The notes beneath the pieces are model-generated. The model had not been told where the DNA came from and did not search any database. It saw only the letters and a list, made by a program, of their open reading frames with translations. Positions 19,323-28,147 of a stretch of 64,000 nucleotides of DNA are shown in pieces. The position numbers and the translations under genes were made by a program. How positions within the stretch are numbered: the stretch's first letter is position 1; every line of letters begins with the position of its first letter. Source of the stretch: JANXMY01 sp965246745 (lineage in GTDB: Bacteria > Armatimonadota > Armatimonadia > Armatimonadales > Capsulimonadaceae); NCBI GenBank assembly GCA_965246745.1, contig OZ251980.1, positions 3,658,001 to 3,722,000 on the forward strand, read 5' to 3'.

Positions 19323-20756
19323 ATGACACCTGCCCTGTTCGCCCATTATTTCTTTTACACACCGAATATCCCGTCGGAGTACGCGTGGATCGAGGCGGTC
19401 CGCGTGGTCGCCCGCGTCTTGATGGGTGTGTTCGGCATTCTTTTGGCCGTGCCGCCACTGGTCTGGTGGGAGCGGCGGCTGCTCGGCTGGATGCAGCAGC
19501 GGCAGGGTCCCAACCGGGTCGGCCCGTTCGGCCTGCTGCAAACTATCGCCGACGGCCTGAAGCTGCTGTTCAAAGAGGACATGAACCCGACCAATGTGGA
19601 CAAAACGCTGTTTATTCTCGCGCCGATGGTGTTTCTCATTCCGGCGCTGATTACGGCGGGAGTGATTCCCTGGGGACCGAGCCGGACTTGGGGGTCGGTC
19701 GCGCCGAATGTCAGCATCGGGATTTTGTACATTCTGGCCTGCTCGTCGCTCGGCGTTTACGGCGTGGTGCTGGCCGGCTGGTCGTCGAACAACAAGTACT
19801 CGCTGCTTGGCGGCCTGCGGTCGTCGGCGCAGATGATCTCGTATGAGATCGGCATGGGCCTGGCGATTGTGTCCGTGGTTCTCCTGACCGGCAGCTTGAC
19901 GATGCACGATATTGTCGAGCATCAAGGCTACTATCAAATCTCGCCGACCCTGACCCACTACGGCATCGCGCTTCCCGAATGGAATGTCCTGAAATTCTTT
20001 CCGCTCGGCTTTGTCGCCGCGCTGATTTATGTGATTTCGATGCTGGCCGAGACCAACCGTGCGCCGTTTGACCTGCCGGAAGCCGAAACCGAGCTGGTAG
20101 CGGGGTATCATACCGAATATACGTCCATGAAGTTCGCGACCTTCTTTTTGGGCGAGTATGCGAACATGATTGTCGTGAGCGCGATCGCGGCGACCCTGTT
20201 TTTCGGCGGCTACAAAGCGCCGATCCCGTGGCTCAATCAGCTTCCGCAGGGCATCGTCAACTTGTACAATTACAATGCCCTCGGCGGGCGCGACTTCGCC
20301 CATTGGGGCGTCCCCGTGCTGACCGACATTGTGAACTCGCTGCTTCCCGTGGTCTGGTTCACGCTGAAAATCTTAGCGGGCCTGTACTTCTTTATCTGGA
20401 TACGCGCTACCCTGCCGCGCCTGCGGTACGACATGCTGATGAAGTTCGGCTGGCAGGGCGTCCTGCCGATTGCGCTGGTCAACATTCTGCTGCTGGCGGT
20501 TGCGCTGGCGGTCTCCTACTGGGCCGCGCTGATCGGCTGGGTCGTGGTCAGCGGCGTGATTTTGGTGCTGTTTGCCGGTTCCAAGCCGTCAAAGCTGTTC
20601 ACCACCAATTCGCGCCGGGCGGAGACAATCCGCCTGTCGTCGGGCGCTGAGCCGTACCGGGTGGTCGCGGACAATCCCGGCTACAGCTCGCAGACAATCG
20701 CCGAAGACGGCCGGCTGCGCCCAGAGCCGGAGCAGGAAACGGCGGGGATTCGGTAA
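19323..20756 (+). CDS. nuoH: NADH-quinone oxidoreductase subunit H
   Basis: This 477-residue membrane protein has about eight helices and the conserved loops WWERRLLGWMQQRQGPNRVGP, LPEAETELVAGYHTEY and FIWIRATLPRLRYDMLM. NuoH anchors the peripheral arm and forms part of the quinone channel. It is longer than the usual 320-400 residues. The extra length includes a final hydrophilic tail of about 60 residues (from SKPSKLFTT onward) with no recognised motif. It abuts nuoG and is followed by an inverted repeat before nuoI. Confidence 0.95.
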   Translation: MTPALFAHYFFYTPNIPSEYAWIEAVRVVARVLMGVFGILLAVPPLVWWERRLLGWMQQRQGPNRVGPFGLLQTIADGLKLLFKEDMNPTNVDKTLFILAPMVFLIPALITAGVIPWGPSRTWGSVAPNVSIGILYILACSSLGVYGVVLAGWSSNNKYSLLGGLRSSAQMISYEIGMGLAIVSVVLLTGSLTMHDIVEHQGYYQISPTLTHYGIALPEWNVLKFFPLGFVAALIYVISMLAETNRAPFDLPEAETELVAGYHTEYTSMKFATFFLGEYANMIVVSAIAATLFFGGYKAPIPWLNQLPQGIVNLYNYNALGGRDFAHWGVPVLTDIVNSLLPVVWFTLKILAGLYFFIWIRATLPRLRYDMLMKFGWQGVLPIALVNILLLAVALAVSYWAALIGWVVVSGVILVLFAGSKPSKLFTTNSRRAETIRLSSGAEPYRVVADNPGYSSQTIAEDGRLRPEPEQETAGIR

Positions 20757-20768
20757 GCCAAGCAACGC

Positions 20769-20910
20769 GAGCGAGGAAGTAAACTTCTCTATGCCTTCGG
20801 CATTACTTCGTATCTGCTGAATTGCATCCTTCGGATGTAGGAGACGCAATCGTTCACCACTCTTTCGTCCGAAGGACGTCATGCAGCGAGAGAAGTTTAC
20901 TTCCTCGCTC
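20769..20910. repeat. Inverted repeat between nuoH and nuoI
   Basis: Perfect 22-bp arms (20769-20790 and 20889-20910) enclose about 100 bases containing several smaller TTCG-looped hairpins. The arm sequence, GAGCGAGGAAGTAAACTTC, resembles that of the element at 21409-21521 on the other side of nuoI. Confidence 0.85.
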
Positions 20911-20927
20911 ATTTAGAAAGACACAAA

Positions 20928-21392
20928 ATGAGCCTTTGGGATGATATAAAATCGCTCGGCAGCGAGGTCAAGGCCCCGCTGACCGGCATGGGAATCACGC
21001 GCGGCTACTCCAAGCAGGAGCGCGTCACCATTCAGTACCCGGAAGTGCGGCGTCCGATGCCGCGCCGGTCGCGCTGGCGGCATGTGCTGAACCGCTACGA
21101 AAACGGCATGGAAAAGTGTATCGGCTGCTCGCTGTGCGCGGGCGCGTGTCCGGCCAATGCCATTTTGGTGGTCGCCGCCGAGAACACCGAAGACCATCGG
21201 GTCTCGCCCGGCGAGCGGTATGCTGAGCGGTACGAGATCAACATGCTGCGCTGCATCTTCTGCGGCTACTGCGAGGAAGCGTGTCCGACGCAGGCGATTC
21301 AGCTTAAAGACATCTGCGAGATGGCGGAAGACAACCGCAAAGACACGATCTACACCAAACCGATGATGCTGGTGCTGGACCCGGCGGCATAG
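20928..21392 (+). CDS. nuoI: NADH-quinone oxidoreductase subunit I
   Basis: This 154-residue protein is the 8Fe ferredoxin-like subunit. Its two [4Fe-4S] motifs are CIGCSLCAGACPANAI and CIFCGYCEEACPTQAI, which hold clusters N6a and N6b. They pass electrons from NuoG to NuoB. The ATG follows the right arm of one inverted repeat by 17 bases, and another related inverted repeat begins 16 bases after the stop. The gene is thus framed by two copies of one element family. Confidence 0.95.
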   Translation: MSLWDDIKSLGSEVKAPLTGMGITRGYSKQERVTIQYPEVRRPMPRRSRWRHVLNRYENGMEKCIGCSLCAGACPANAILVVAAENTEDHRVSPGERYAERYEINMLRCIFCGYCEEACPTQAIQLKDICEMAEDNRKDTIYTKPMMLVLDPAA

Positions 21393-21408
21393 TTGACAAA
21401 CGAGGATG

Positions 21409-21521
21409 CGAGGGAGTAAACTCCTCTCGCTGGTGATACCGTCCTTTGGACGAAGAAGCGGCTTATGCCGTCTTCTTCGTCCGAAGGACGACCTATTCAG
21501 CGAGAGGAGTTTACTCCCTCG
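21409..21521. repeat. Inverted repeat between nuoI and nuoJ
   Basis: Perfect 24-bp arms (21409-21432 and 21498-21521) built on GAGGGAGTAAACTCCTCTCG. Inside is a second near-perfect stem (GTCCTTTGGACGAAGAAG and its complement), so almost the whole 113 bases can fold. It is related to the element at 20769-20910. Confidence 0.85.
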
Positions 21522-21559
21522 TTCTTGTGTCGCTGATATACTTTCGAGACTCCACTTTT

Positions 21560-22060
21560 ATGACAGCACAGCTTATTCTTTTCGGCATCCTGGCCGCCAT
21601 CGCCCTGGTCTGCGGGGTCTGCATGATTTTGGCCGACAACCCGGTCCGCAGCGCCCTGTTTCTGGTGCTCGTGCTGTTTTCGGTCGCCCTTTTGTTTTTG
21701 TCGCTCCATGCGGTCTTTATCGCCGCCGTGCAGATTATCGTTTATGCCGGGGCCATCATGGTCTTGTTTATCTTTGTGATTATGCTGCTGAACTTGGGGA
21801 CTCCCGAGCGGGTGGTGGACCGCTTGAAGCCGCAGCAGCCGCTGTCGGTGCTGGCGGCCCTCGGCGTGATTGCAGTGCTGACCACCATTATCGCGTCGGT
21901 GCCCGCAAAGTCCCAGGGGTTGCCGGAGGCGATTGTCGGGCCGAGCGAGATCGGCATGAGATTGTTTACCGCCGACTGGCTGTTTCCGTTTGAGATTGTC
22001 TCGATCCTGCTGCTGGTCGCCGCCGTCGGGGCCGTCATGCTGGCGAAAAAGAGGATTTAG
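21560..22060 (+). CDS. nuoJ: NADH-quinone oxidoreductase subunit J
   Basis: This 166-residue protein has five membrane helices and the NuoJ signatures DNPVRSALFLVLVL and VQIIVYAGAIMVLFIFVIMLL. NuoJ sits in the membrane arm between NuoH and NuoN and takes part in coupling to proton pumping. I start it at ATG 21560. Longer readings of the frame extend back through the inverted repeat and are not believable. nuoK follows nine bases after the stop. Confidence 0.94.
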   Translation: MTAQLILFGILAAIALVCGVCMILADNPVRSALFLVLVLFSVALLFLSLHAVFIAAVQIIVYAGAIMVLFIFVIMLLNLGTPERVVDRLKPQQPLSVLAALGVIAVLTTIIASVPAKSQGLPEAIVGPSEIGMRLFTADWLFPFEIVSILLLVAAVGAVMLAKKRI

Positions 22061-22069
22061 TTTTACGCT

Positions 22070-22381
22070 ATGATTGAGTCTATTCCCCTGGATTACTACT
22101 TGATACTCAGCGCCCTGCTGTTCACCATCGGCGTGGTCGGCGTTCTGATTAAGCGCAACCCGATTGTAATTTTCATGTGTGTCGAGCTGATGCTGAACGC
22201 GGTCAATCTGACATTCGTAGCGTTTTCGCGCTACAAGGGCGATCTCGGCGGGCAGATGATGGTCATCTTTGTGATGGCGGTCGCGGCGGCGGAAGTCGCG
22301 GTCGGCCTCGGGATTCTGGTCTCGATTTTCCGCAACCGGACCTCGATCAGCGTGGACGAAATTGATTTGATGAAGGGGTAA
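22070..22381 (+). CDS. nuoK: NADH-quinone oxidoreductase subunit K
   Basis: This 103-residue protein has three membrane helices. GVLIKRNPIVIFMCVELMLNAVNL carries the conserved membrane-embedded glutamate, and a second appears in AAAEVAVGLGILV. NuoK is related to MrpC subunits of Na+/H+ antiporters and is part of the proton pathway. It follows nuoJ directly and is separated from nuoL by a 100-base gap with an inverted repeat. Confidence 0.95.
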   Translation: MIESIPLDYYLILSALLFTIGVVGVLIKRNPIVIFMCVELMLNAVNLTFVAFSRYKGDLGGQMMVIFVMAVAAAEVAVGLGILVSIFRNRTSISVDEIDLMKG

Positions 22382-22382
22382 A

Positions 22383-22469
22383 GCCCCCTAACCCCCAATT
22401 TTGGGGGAACAAGATTACGCCCATACTGTTCTCATGCTTCTGGCTCCCCCAGAATTGGGGGCGGGGGGC
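22383..22469. repeat. Imperfect inverted repeat between nuoK and nuoL
   Basis: Left part 22383-22407 and right part 22445-22469 are imperfect reverse complements. Each also forms its own hairpin (CCCCCAATTTTGGGGG on the left). This is the fourth hairpin element lying between nuo genes. Confidence 0.65.
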
Positions 22470-22483
22470 GATCTGGAGTTCTC

Positions 22484-24601
22484 ATGCCGCATTCCGACAA
22501 CTCTCTTTTATACGCCTGGCTGATTCCGCTGTTTCCGCTGCTCGGCTTTTTGATCAATGGCGTGCTGGGACCGCTCACGGGCAGGCCGCTGCCGAAGGTC
22601 GTGGCAGGCGCAATCGGCACGGTGGCCGTGTTCGCGTCGTTTGCCGTGGCCTGTGCGCTGTTTCTGCACGTCACGGGTGCGCCCGAGGGGCACAAGCAGG
22701 CGACGGCGTGTCTGGCCCCCTGGCTGAATATCTTGACCGACCCGCAGGGCATCCACAGCTTTACGGTCAACTATGAGCTGCTGATTGACCCGCTGTCGGT
22801 CTTGATGATGCTGATTATCACGGGAGTGGGCGGCCTGATTCATCTCTACTCAACCGCGTACATGGCGGAAGACAAAGGGTATCAGCGGTTCTTCACTTAT
22901 CTCAATCTGTTCGTCTTCTTTATGCTGCTGCTGGTGATGAGCAACAACATTCTCGGCCTGTTTATCGGCTGGGAAGGGGTCGGGCTTTGCTCGTACCTGC
23001 TCATCGGCTTCTTTTACGAAAAGAAGTCGGCGGGGGACGCGGCCAAAAAAGCGTTTATCGTCAACCGCATCGGCGATGTCGGCGTCTTGATTGGCATGTT
23101 TTTTGTGTTCCATTACTTTGGAACGCTGGACTTCGTCAAGGGCGCAAGCGGCATTCCGGGCATCACGGAAGCCGCGCCGGGGCTGGCGCAGGCGGCGTCG
23201 GGCACGGTTATTGCGACGCTGCTTTTGATGTTCTTTCTCGGCTGCACCGGCAAGTCCGCGCAAATCCCGCTGTATACCTGGCTGCCCGATGCGATGGAAG
23301 GGCCGACCCCGGTGTCTGCGCTGATCCACGCCGCCACGATGGTGACGGCGGGCATCTACTTGGTCTCCCGCACTCACGCGCTGTTTGAGCTGTCGGACCT
23401 CGCGATGGTCACGATGGCGGTCATCGGCATTTCGACCGCGTTCTTTGCCGCGACTATCGGGCTGATGCAGAACGACATCAAGCGGGTTCTGGCGTATTCC
23501 ACCGTGTCGCAGCTCGGGTATATGTTCGCCGCCTGCGGCTCCGGGGTCTTCGCGGCGGGCATGTTCCATGTGATGACCCATGCGTTCTTTAAAGCGTGCT
23601 TGTTTCTCGGCTCCGGCTCGGTCATCCACGCGGTCGAGCACGCGATGCACGCCCAGCACCAGAAAGCGGGACACGCGGACGCCGCGCATGCCGAGCATGG
23701 GGACAGCGCAGACGAAAAGACCGGCGGCACGGCCGGGCCGGACCCGAATGACCCGCAGGATATGCGGAACATGGGCGGCTTGTTCCCGCGCATCCGTGTC
23801 ACAGCGGTTTCGATGCTGGCGGCGACGCTGGCGATCTCCGGGATTATCCCGTTTGCGGGTTACTGGAGCAAGGACGAAATTCTTTGGCGCACCTGGCAGA
23901 CACAGCCGCTCGGCAACTGGCTGTTCTGGGGCGTCGGCATTTTCACCGCCCTGCTGACGGCGTTCTATATGTTCCGCATGGTGATGAAGACGTTCTTCGG
24001 GAAGGCCCGTACCGAGGCTGCTGCCCATGCCCACGAGTCAAGTTTGGCAATGACTCTGCCTATCGGCATTCTCGCTGTGCTTTCCAGCATCACCGGCTGG
24101 GCCGTGCTCAAATTCGACACGTTCGCCGAATTTTTAGCCCCGTCGGTCGGCCCGCTGCCGACGGTGCATAGCCCGAACATGGAAACCGCGCTCGGCACGG
24201 GAACTTTGCTCGCGATTGTCCTGGTCATCGCCTACTGCGTCGTCCGCTACCGCGCGGCCGCGAACAACGAGCTGATGCGGCCGGAAGTCCGCGCCAATCA
24301 CCGCTTGTTCAGCCCCGGCTGGTACAACTGGGCCATTCTGAACAAGTACTTTGTGGACGAGGCATATAACTTCTGGTTCGTTAAGCTTGGCAAAAAGCTG
24401 TCGAACTGGCTCTGGCTGACCTTCGACGTGCGCGGGGTAGACGGCATCGTCAATGGGGTGGGGGCGCTGACCGCGTGGTCGGGGCAGCGGATACGCCGGA
24501 CCCAAAACGGCTTTGTGCGCTCGTATGCGTTTTCAATGGTAATCGGCATTCTGCTGATTCTTGTGTTTGTCGCCGTTCGGGCGTCAGGATATGTGCATTA
24601 A
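22484..24601 (+). CDS. nuoL: NADH-quinone oxidoreductase subunit L
   Basis: This 705-residue membrane protein is the distal antiporter-like subunit of complex I. GWEGVGLCSYLLIGFFYE, TAGIYLVSRTHALF and DIKRVLAYSTVSQLGYM are conserved around the proton-channel lysines and glutamate. A His/Asp/Glu-rich insertion of about 55 residues (roughly 385-435, from HAVEHAMHAQHQ) expands the loop between helices, and the C-terminus carries the lateral helix region. Length is slightly above normal. The stop TAA is immediately followed by the nuoM ATG. Confidence 0.95.
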   Translation: MPHSDNSLLYAWLIPLFPLLGFLINGVLGPLTGRPLPKVVAGAIGTVAVFASFAVACALFLHVTGAPEGHKQATACLAPWLNILTDPQGIHSFTVNYELLIDPLSVLMMLIITGVGGLIHLYSTAYMAEDKGYQRFFTYLNLFVFFMLLLVMSNNILGLFIGWEGVGLCSYLLIGFFYEKKSAGDAAKKAFIVNRIGDVGVLIGMFFVFHYFGTLDFVKGASGIPGITEAAPGLAQAASGTVIATLLLMFFLGCTGKSAQIPLYTWLPDAMEGPTPVSALIHAATMVTAGIYLVSRTHALFELSDLAMVTMAVIGISTAFFAATIGLMQNDIKRVLAYSTVSQLGYMFAACGSGVFAAGMFHVMTHAFFKACLFLGSGSVIHAVEHAMHAQHQKAGHADAAHAEHGDSADEKTGGTAGPDPNDPQDMRNMGGLFPRIRVTAVSMLAATLAISGIIPFAGYWSKDEILWRTWQTQPLGNWLFWGVGIFTALLTAFYMFRMVMKTFFGKARTEAAAHAHESSLAMTLPIGILAVLSSITGWAVLKFDTFAEFLAPSVGPLPTVHSPNMETALGTGTLLAIVLVIAYCVVRYRAAANNELMRPEVRANHRLFSPGWYNWAILNKYFVDEAYNFWFVKLGKKLSNWLWLTFDVRGVDGIVNGVGALTAWSGQRIRRTQNGFVRSYAFSMVIGILLILVFVAVRASGYVH

Positions 24602-26215
24602 ATGACCGAATTCGTTCCGGGATTTCAAGGGCTGCTGACCCTGCTGGTCTTTCTGCCGGCGCTGTTTGCGCTCATCATCGGGCTGATCCCGAAGGACAAC
24701 GTGCAGGCGATCAAAGCCGCCGCGCTGACGGGGACCCTGGCCGCGCTGGCGGTGTCGCTGCTGGCTTACGCGCAGTATGCGCCGCACGGCACGCATTTTC
24801 AGCTAGTGGACCAAACCGCGTGGATACCGTCGCTCCATATCAACTACTTTCTCGGCATGGACGGCATCTCGCTGCTGATGGTGCTGATGACCACGGTGAT
24901 TTTCCCGTTTGCGGTCGGCGTTTCGTTTAAAGAGATTACGACCCGCTCCCGCGAGTTCTACGCCTGGATGCTGGTGATGGAGACCGCCGTGCTGGGCGTC
25001 TTTTTGTCCTTGAACCTGGTGCTCTACTACTTGTTCTGGGAAGGCATGCTGATTCCGATGTACTTTATCATCGGCATCTGGGGCGGCCCGAAGCGGGTGT
25101 ATGCCACGGTGAAATTCTTTTTGTACACGATGGCCGGCTCGATGGTGATGCTGGTTTCCATCATGGCCCTGTACTTTCTCGGCGGCTCGACCTCGTTTGA
25201 CCTGCCGACGCTTCAAGGGCATGTCGGGGCGAATGGCCTGTTTTCCGGGAAGCAGCTCACCGATATTCTGCTGTTTGTCGGGTTCTTTCTGGCGTTCGGC
25301 ATTAAAGCCCCCGTGTTTCCGTTCCACTCCTGGGTTCCCGATGCGTACTCGGAAGCGCCGACCGGCGGGACAATCGTGCTGGTCGCGCTGAAGATGGGCC
25401 TCTATGGCTTCATTCGCTTCTGCCTGCCGCTGTTTCCGTTTGCGGTGAAAGCGTGTGCGCCGGTAATTATCATTCTGGCGGTGATTGGGGTTATCTATGC
25501 CGCATTGGTAGCCGCGATGCAGACCGATCTCAAGCGCCTGCTGGCGTACTCGTCGGTCTCGCATATCGGCGTCATCATGCTCGGCATCTTTGCGCTGACA
25601 AGTATCGGCCTGTCCGGGGCAGTCGTGCAGATGGTCAGCCATACGATCACGACCGGGGCGTTGTTTATCCTGGTCGCCGCGCTGTATGCCCGGCGCGGCT
25701 CTTACGAAATCAAGGACTTCGGCGGCCTGACGGCGGTGATGCCGATGTTCACGGTCGTGTTTTTGGTGGCCACGCTGTCGTCGGTTGCGCTGCCGCTGAC
25801 CAGCGGCTTCACCGGCGAGCTGCTTCTGCTGATGGGGTCGTTCCAAACCCACCCCTGGGCGGCGGCGTTTGCGACCACGGCGGCCATCTGGTCGGTGGTC
25901 TATATGCTTTGGATGTTCCAGCGTGTGATGTACGGGAAATTAGACAACGACGCCAACAAGAATTTGCCGGACATGACTCGCGGCGAAAAGTGGGCTTTGC
26001 TTCCGCTGGTCGCGCTGATTTTCGCGCTGGGCGTGTTTCCGACCCCGCTGACGCTGGACAAATCCGGCCCGTCGGTCAGCAAAGTGATGACGCAGACGCA
26101 GCCGGTGTATGATGATCCGTTCGGCGACCCGATGACCCGCACGGCGACCGCCGCGTCCCGCCTTGCCGCTGTTTCTCCCGCTGCCCCCGCGCAGCCGAAA
26201 GGCCCTCGTCCCTAA
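24602..26215 (+). CDS. nuoM: NADH-quinone oxidoreductase subunit M
   Basis: This 537-residue protein is the second antiporter-like subunit with 14 helices. FWEGMLIPMYFIIGIWGG holds the key glutamate, FGIKAPVFPFHSWVPDAYSEAP is the family signature and DLKRLLAYSSVSHIG carries the channel lysine region. It pumps protons in the membrane arm. The C-terminus has a short Ala/Pro-rich tail. It directly follows nuoL and shares one base with nuoN (TAATG). Confidence 0.96.
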   Translation: MTEFVPGFQGLLTLLVFLPALFALIIGLIPKDNVQAIKAAALTGTLAALAVSLLAYAQYAPHGTHFQLVDQTAWIPSLHINYFLGMDGISLLMVLMTTVIFPFAVGVSFKEITTRSREFYAWMLVMETAVLGVFLSLNLVLYYLFWEGMLIPMYFIIGIWGGPKRVYATVKFFLYTMAGSMVMLVSIMALYFLGGSTSFDLPTLQGHVGANGLFSGKQLTDILLFVGFFLAFGIKAPVFPFHSWVPDAYSEAPTGGTIVLVALKMGLYGFIRFCLPLFPFAVKACAPVIIILAVIGVIYAALVAAMQTDLKRLLAYSSVSHIGVIMLGIFALTSIGLSGAVVQMVSHTITTGALFILVAALYARRGSYEIKDFGGLTAVMPMFTVVFLVATLSSVALPLTSGFTGELLLLMGSFQTHPWAAAFATTAAIWSVVYMLWMFQRVMYGKLDNDANKNLPDMTRGEKWALLPLVALIFALGVFPTPLTLDKSGPSVSKVMTQTQPVYDDPFGDPMTRTATAASRLAAVSPAAPAQPKGPRP

Positions 26216-27777
26216 TGCCCCCTCTGCCTGTCCAAACCTCCGATATTCTTGCTGTTGCGCCGATGCTGTGGGTCATTCTGACGGCTATGGTCGTCCTGAT
26301 GGTGGATTTAGTCCTGCCGCGTGACCGCAAAAGCGCCTGCGTCGCCGTGTCGCTGGCCGGCCTGGCGATTGCCGCGTTTTCGTGCGTTTCCTTGTGGGAC
26401 AATGGCGGGGGCATGCCGAAAACCGGGTTCAACGGCACGGTGGTCGCCGATGATTTCGCGCTGGCGTTTCAGGGCATTTTGATTGTCGTGGCTGCGCTGT
26501 CCATTTTGCTGTCCGAGAAGTATATTCAGCAGAAGGGCATCAACTACGGCGAGTATTACGCCTTGCTGCTGTTCTCGACCTCGGGCGCAATGCTGATGGC
26601 GACTTCGCGCGAGCTGATTACGATTTTCATCGGCCTGGAAGTCTTGTCCATTGCGCTGTACATTCTATCGGGGTTTGCCCGCACCGAAGCCCGCTCGGAA
26701 GAGTCGGCGATGAAATACTTTCTGCTCGGCTCGTTCTCGTCGGCGTTCTTTTTGTACGGCATCGCTCTGGTCTACGGCGGCACGGGCACGACCCGGCTGG
26801 ACACGCTGACCACCGTGCCGGGGGCCGCGCTGACGGCGTCGTACACGGTCGCGGGCTTTGCGCTGCTGCTCATCGGCCTCGGGTTTAAAGCGGCCATTGT
26901 GCCGTTCCACTCGTGGACGCCCGACGTGTACGAAGGCGCACCGACTTCGGTGACAGCATTTATGTCCGCCGGGGCCAAATGCGGCGCGTTCGCCGCGCTG
27001 GTTCGGGTCGCGATTGTTCTGCTCCCGCTGTCGGCGATCTTTCACGACGTTTTGTGGGCGCTGGCAATACTCACGATGGTAATCGGCAACTTCGTCGCGA
27101 TTGTCCAGACCAACATCAAGCGGATGCTGGCGTATTCGTCTATCGCCCACGCCGGCTACATTCTGGTCGGCCTGCTGGCCGGAAGCTCGGGCGCGGCGAA
27201 CGCAGACCCCTCGATCCGCACCGAAGCCTACGCCGGCATTTTGTTCTACATTCTCGCCTATACGTTTATGAATCTCGGCGCGTTCGGCGTCCTCATTTTG
27301 CTGGCCCGGCGCGGCGACGAGCTGAACAACATTGAAGACTTGCAGGGTTTGGCGCAGACCCAGCCCTGGGCGGCGGCGATCATGGCCTTGTTTATGTTTT
27401 CCCTGGCGGGCGTCCCCCCTGCTGCCGGGTTCTTCGGCAAGTTCTATGTATTCATCGCGGCGGTGCATGCCCAGCAGTACGGCCTTGCCGTCATCGGCCT
27501 GGTCGCCTCGGTGGTCGGCGCGGCCTATTATCTCAAAATCGTTTACACGATGTATTTCCAGCCGGCGACTCGTGAGTACCCGGCGAATGTCTGGCGCTTC
27601 TCGCCCGGCGCGAATGTCGCGCTGATTATTTCCGCGATTGCCACCCTCGCGTTCGGCATGTTCCCGTCCGGCCTGTACAATGCGTCGGTCGTCGGCTCCA
27701 AGTCGCTGCAAGCCCCGGCGGCGATCACCAATACGGCGCAGACGCCGGTGCCCGTCAAGCGGGCGAGTGTGCGGTAG
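26215..27777 (+). CDS. nuoN: NADH-quinone oxidoreductase subunit N
   Basis: This 520-residue protein is the third antiporter-like subunit. Motifs are LLFSTSGAMLMATSRELITIFIGLEVLSIALYIL, here noted by the phrase FIGLEVLSIALYIL, then KAAIVPFHSWTPDVYEGAPT and NIKRMLAYSSIAHAGYILVG. It is the last gene of the complex I operon. No gene for NADH-independent electron input is nearby, and nuoE, F and G are present, so this should be a complete NADH-oxidising complex. A repeat-rich tract follows the stop. Confidence 0.96.
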   Translation: MPPLPVQTSDILAVAPMLWVILTAMVVLMVDLVLPRDRKSACVAVSLAGLAIAAFSCVSLWDNGGGMPKTGFNGTVVADDFALAFQGILIVVAALSILLSEKYIQQKGINYGEYYALLLFSTSGAMLMATSRELITIFIGLEVLSIALYILSGFARTEARSEESAMKYFLLGSFSSAFFLYGIALVYGGTGTTRLDTLTTVPGAALTASYTVAGFALLLIGLGFKAAIVPFHSWTPDVYEGAPTSVTAFMSAGAKCGAFAALVRVAIVLLPLSAIFHDVLWALAILTMVIGNFVAIVQTNIKRMLAYSSIAHAGYILVGLLAGSSGAANADPSIRTEAYAGILFYILAYTFMNLGAFGVLILLARRGDELNNIEDLQGLAQTQPWAAAIMALFMFSLAGVPPAAGFFGKFYVFIAAVHAQQYGLAVIGLVASVVGAAYYLKIVYTMYFQPATREYPANVWRFSPGANVALIISAIATLAFGMFPSGLYNASVVGSKSLQAPAAITNTAQTPVPVKRASVR

Positions 27778-27870
27778 GCTCAACCCAAGTCCTTTCTTTC
27801 TAAACCAAATAGGGTTGGAGGGCGCGGCAAGATAGGGTTGGAGGGCGCGGCTAGGGCGAACACAAGGCCA

Positions 27871-27938
27871 GGGCGAACACAAGGTTCGCCCCTACGGGCT
27901 ATGTCTGACGGATGTAGGGGCGAACCTTGTGTTCGCCC
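27871..27938. repeat. Inverted repeat, GGGCGAACACAAGG family
   Basis: Perfect 25-bp arms at 27871-27895 and 27914-27938 share their sequence with the element at 9844-9914. The left arm is preceded by a partial extra copy (27854-27870) and the right arm runs into a long tandem tract, so copies of the arm end have multiplied. It could act as a terminator structure after nuoN. Confidence 0.85.
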
Positions 27939-28141
27939 TGGCCTTGTGTTCGCCTCTTGCTGCGTGTTCGCCCTGGCCTTGTATTCGCCCTGGCCTTGTA
28001 TTCGCCCTGGCCTTGTATTCGCCCTGGCCTTGTATTCGCCCTGGCCTTGTATTCGCCCTTTGCCGCGTGTTCGCCCTTTGCCTTGTGTTCGCCCTGGCCG
28101 CGTGTTCGCCCTTTGCCTTGTGTTCGCCCTGGCCGCGTGTT
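27934..28141. repeat. Tandem repeat, 12 units of 17-18 bp
   Basis: Units based on CGCCCTGGCCTTGTATT begin at 27934, 27951, 27969, 27986, 28003, 28020, 28037, 28054, 28072, 28090, 28107 and 28125. The middle five are almost identical and the outer ones vary (TTTGCC, GCGTGTT). The unit is the outer end of the adjacent inverted repeat. There are no spacers, so this is not a CRISPR array. Open frames through it encode only repeats of the unit. Together with 27778-27870 this fills the gene-free gap after nuoN. Confidence 0.85.
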
Positions 28142-28147
28142 CGTGCT

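Noticed and set aside
17373..20303. A 976-codon open frame on the minus strand through nuoG and nuoH
   Set aside because: It is a by-product of GC-rich codon use on the other strand: composition is Arg/His/Gln-rich, there are no family motifs, and it lies opposite two certain genes.
22850..24034. Long minus-strand frame opposite nuoL
   Set aside because: Same shadow effect; the plus strand carries an unmistakable NuoL.
27934..28141. CRISPR array or repeat protein gene
   Set aside because: Units of 17-18 bp follow each other without spacers, and the translated frames merely repeat the unit in all phases.
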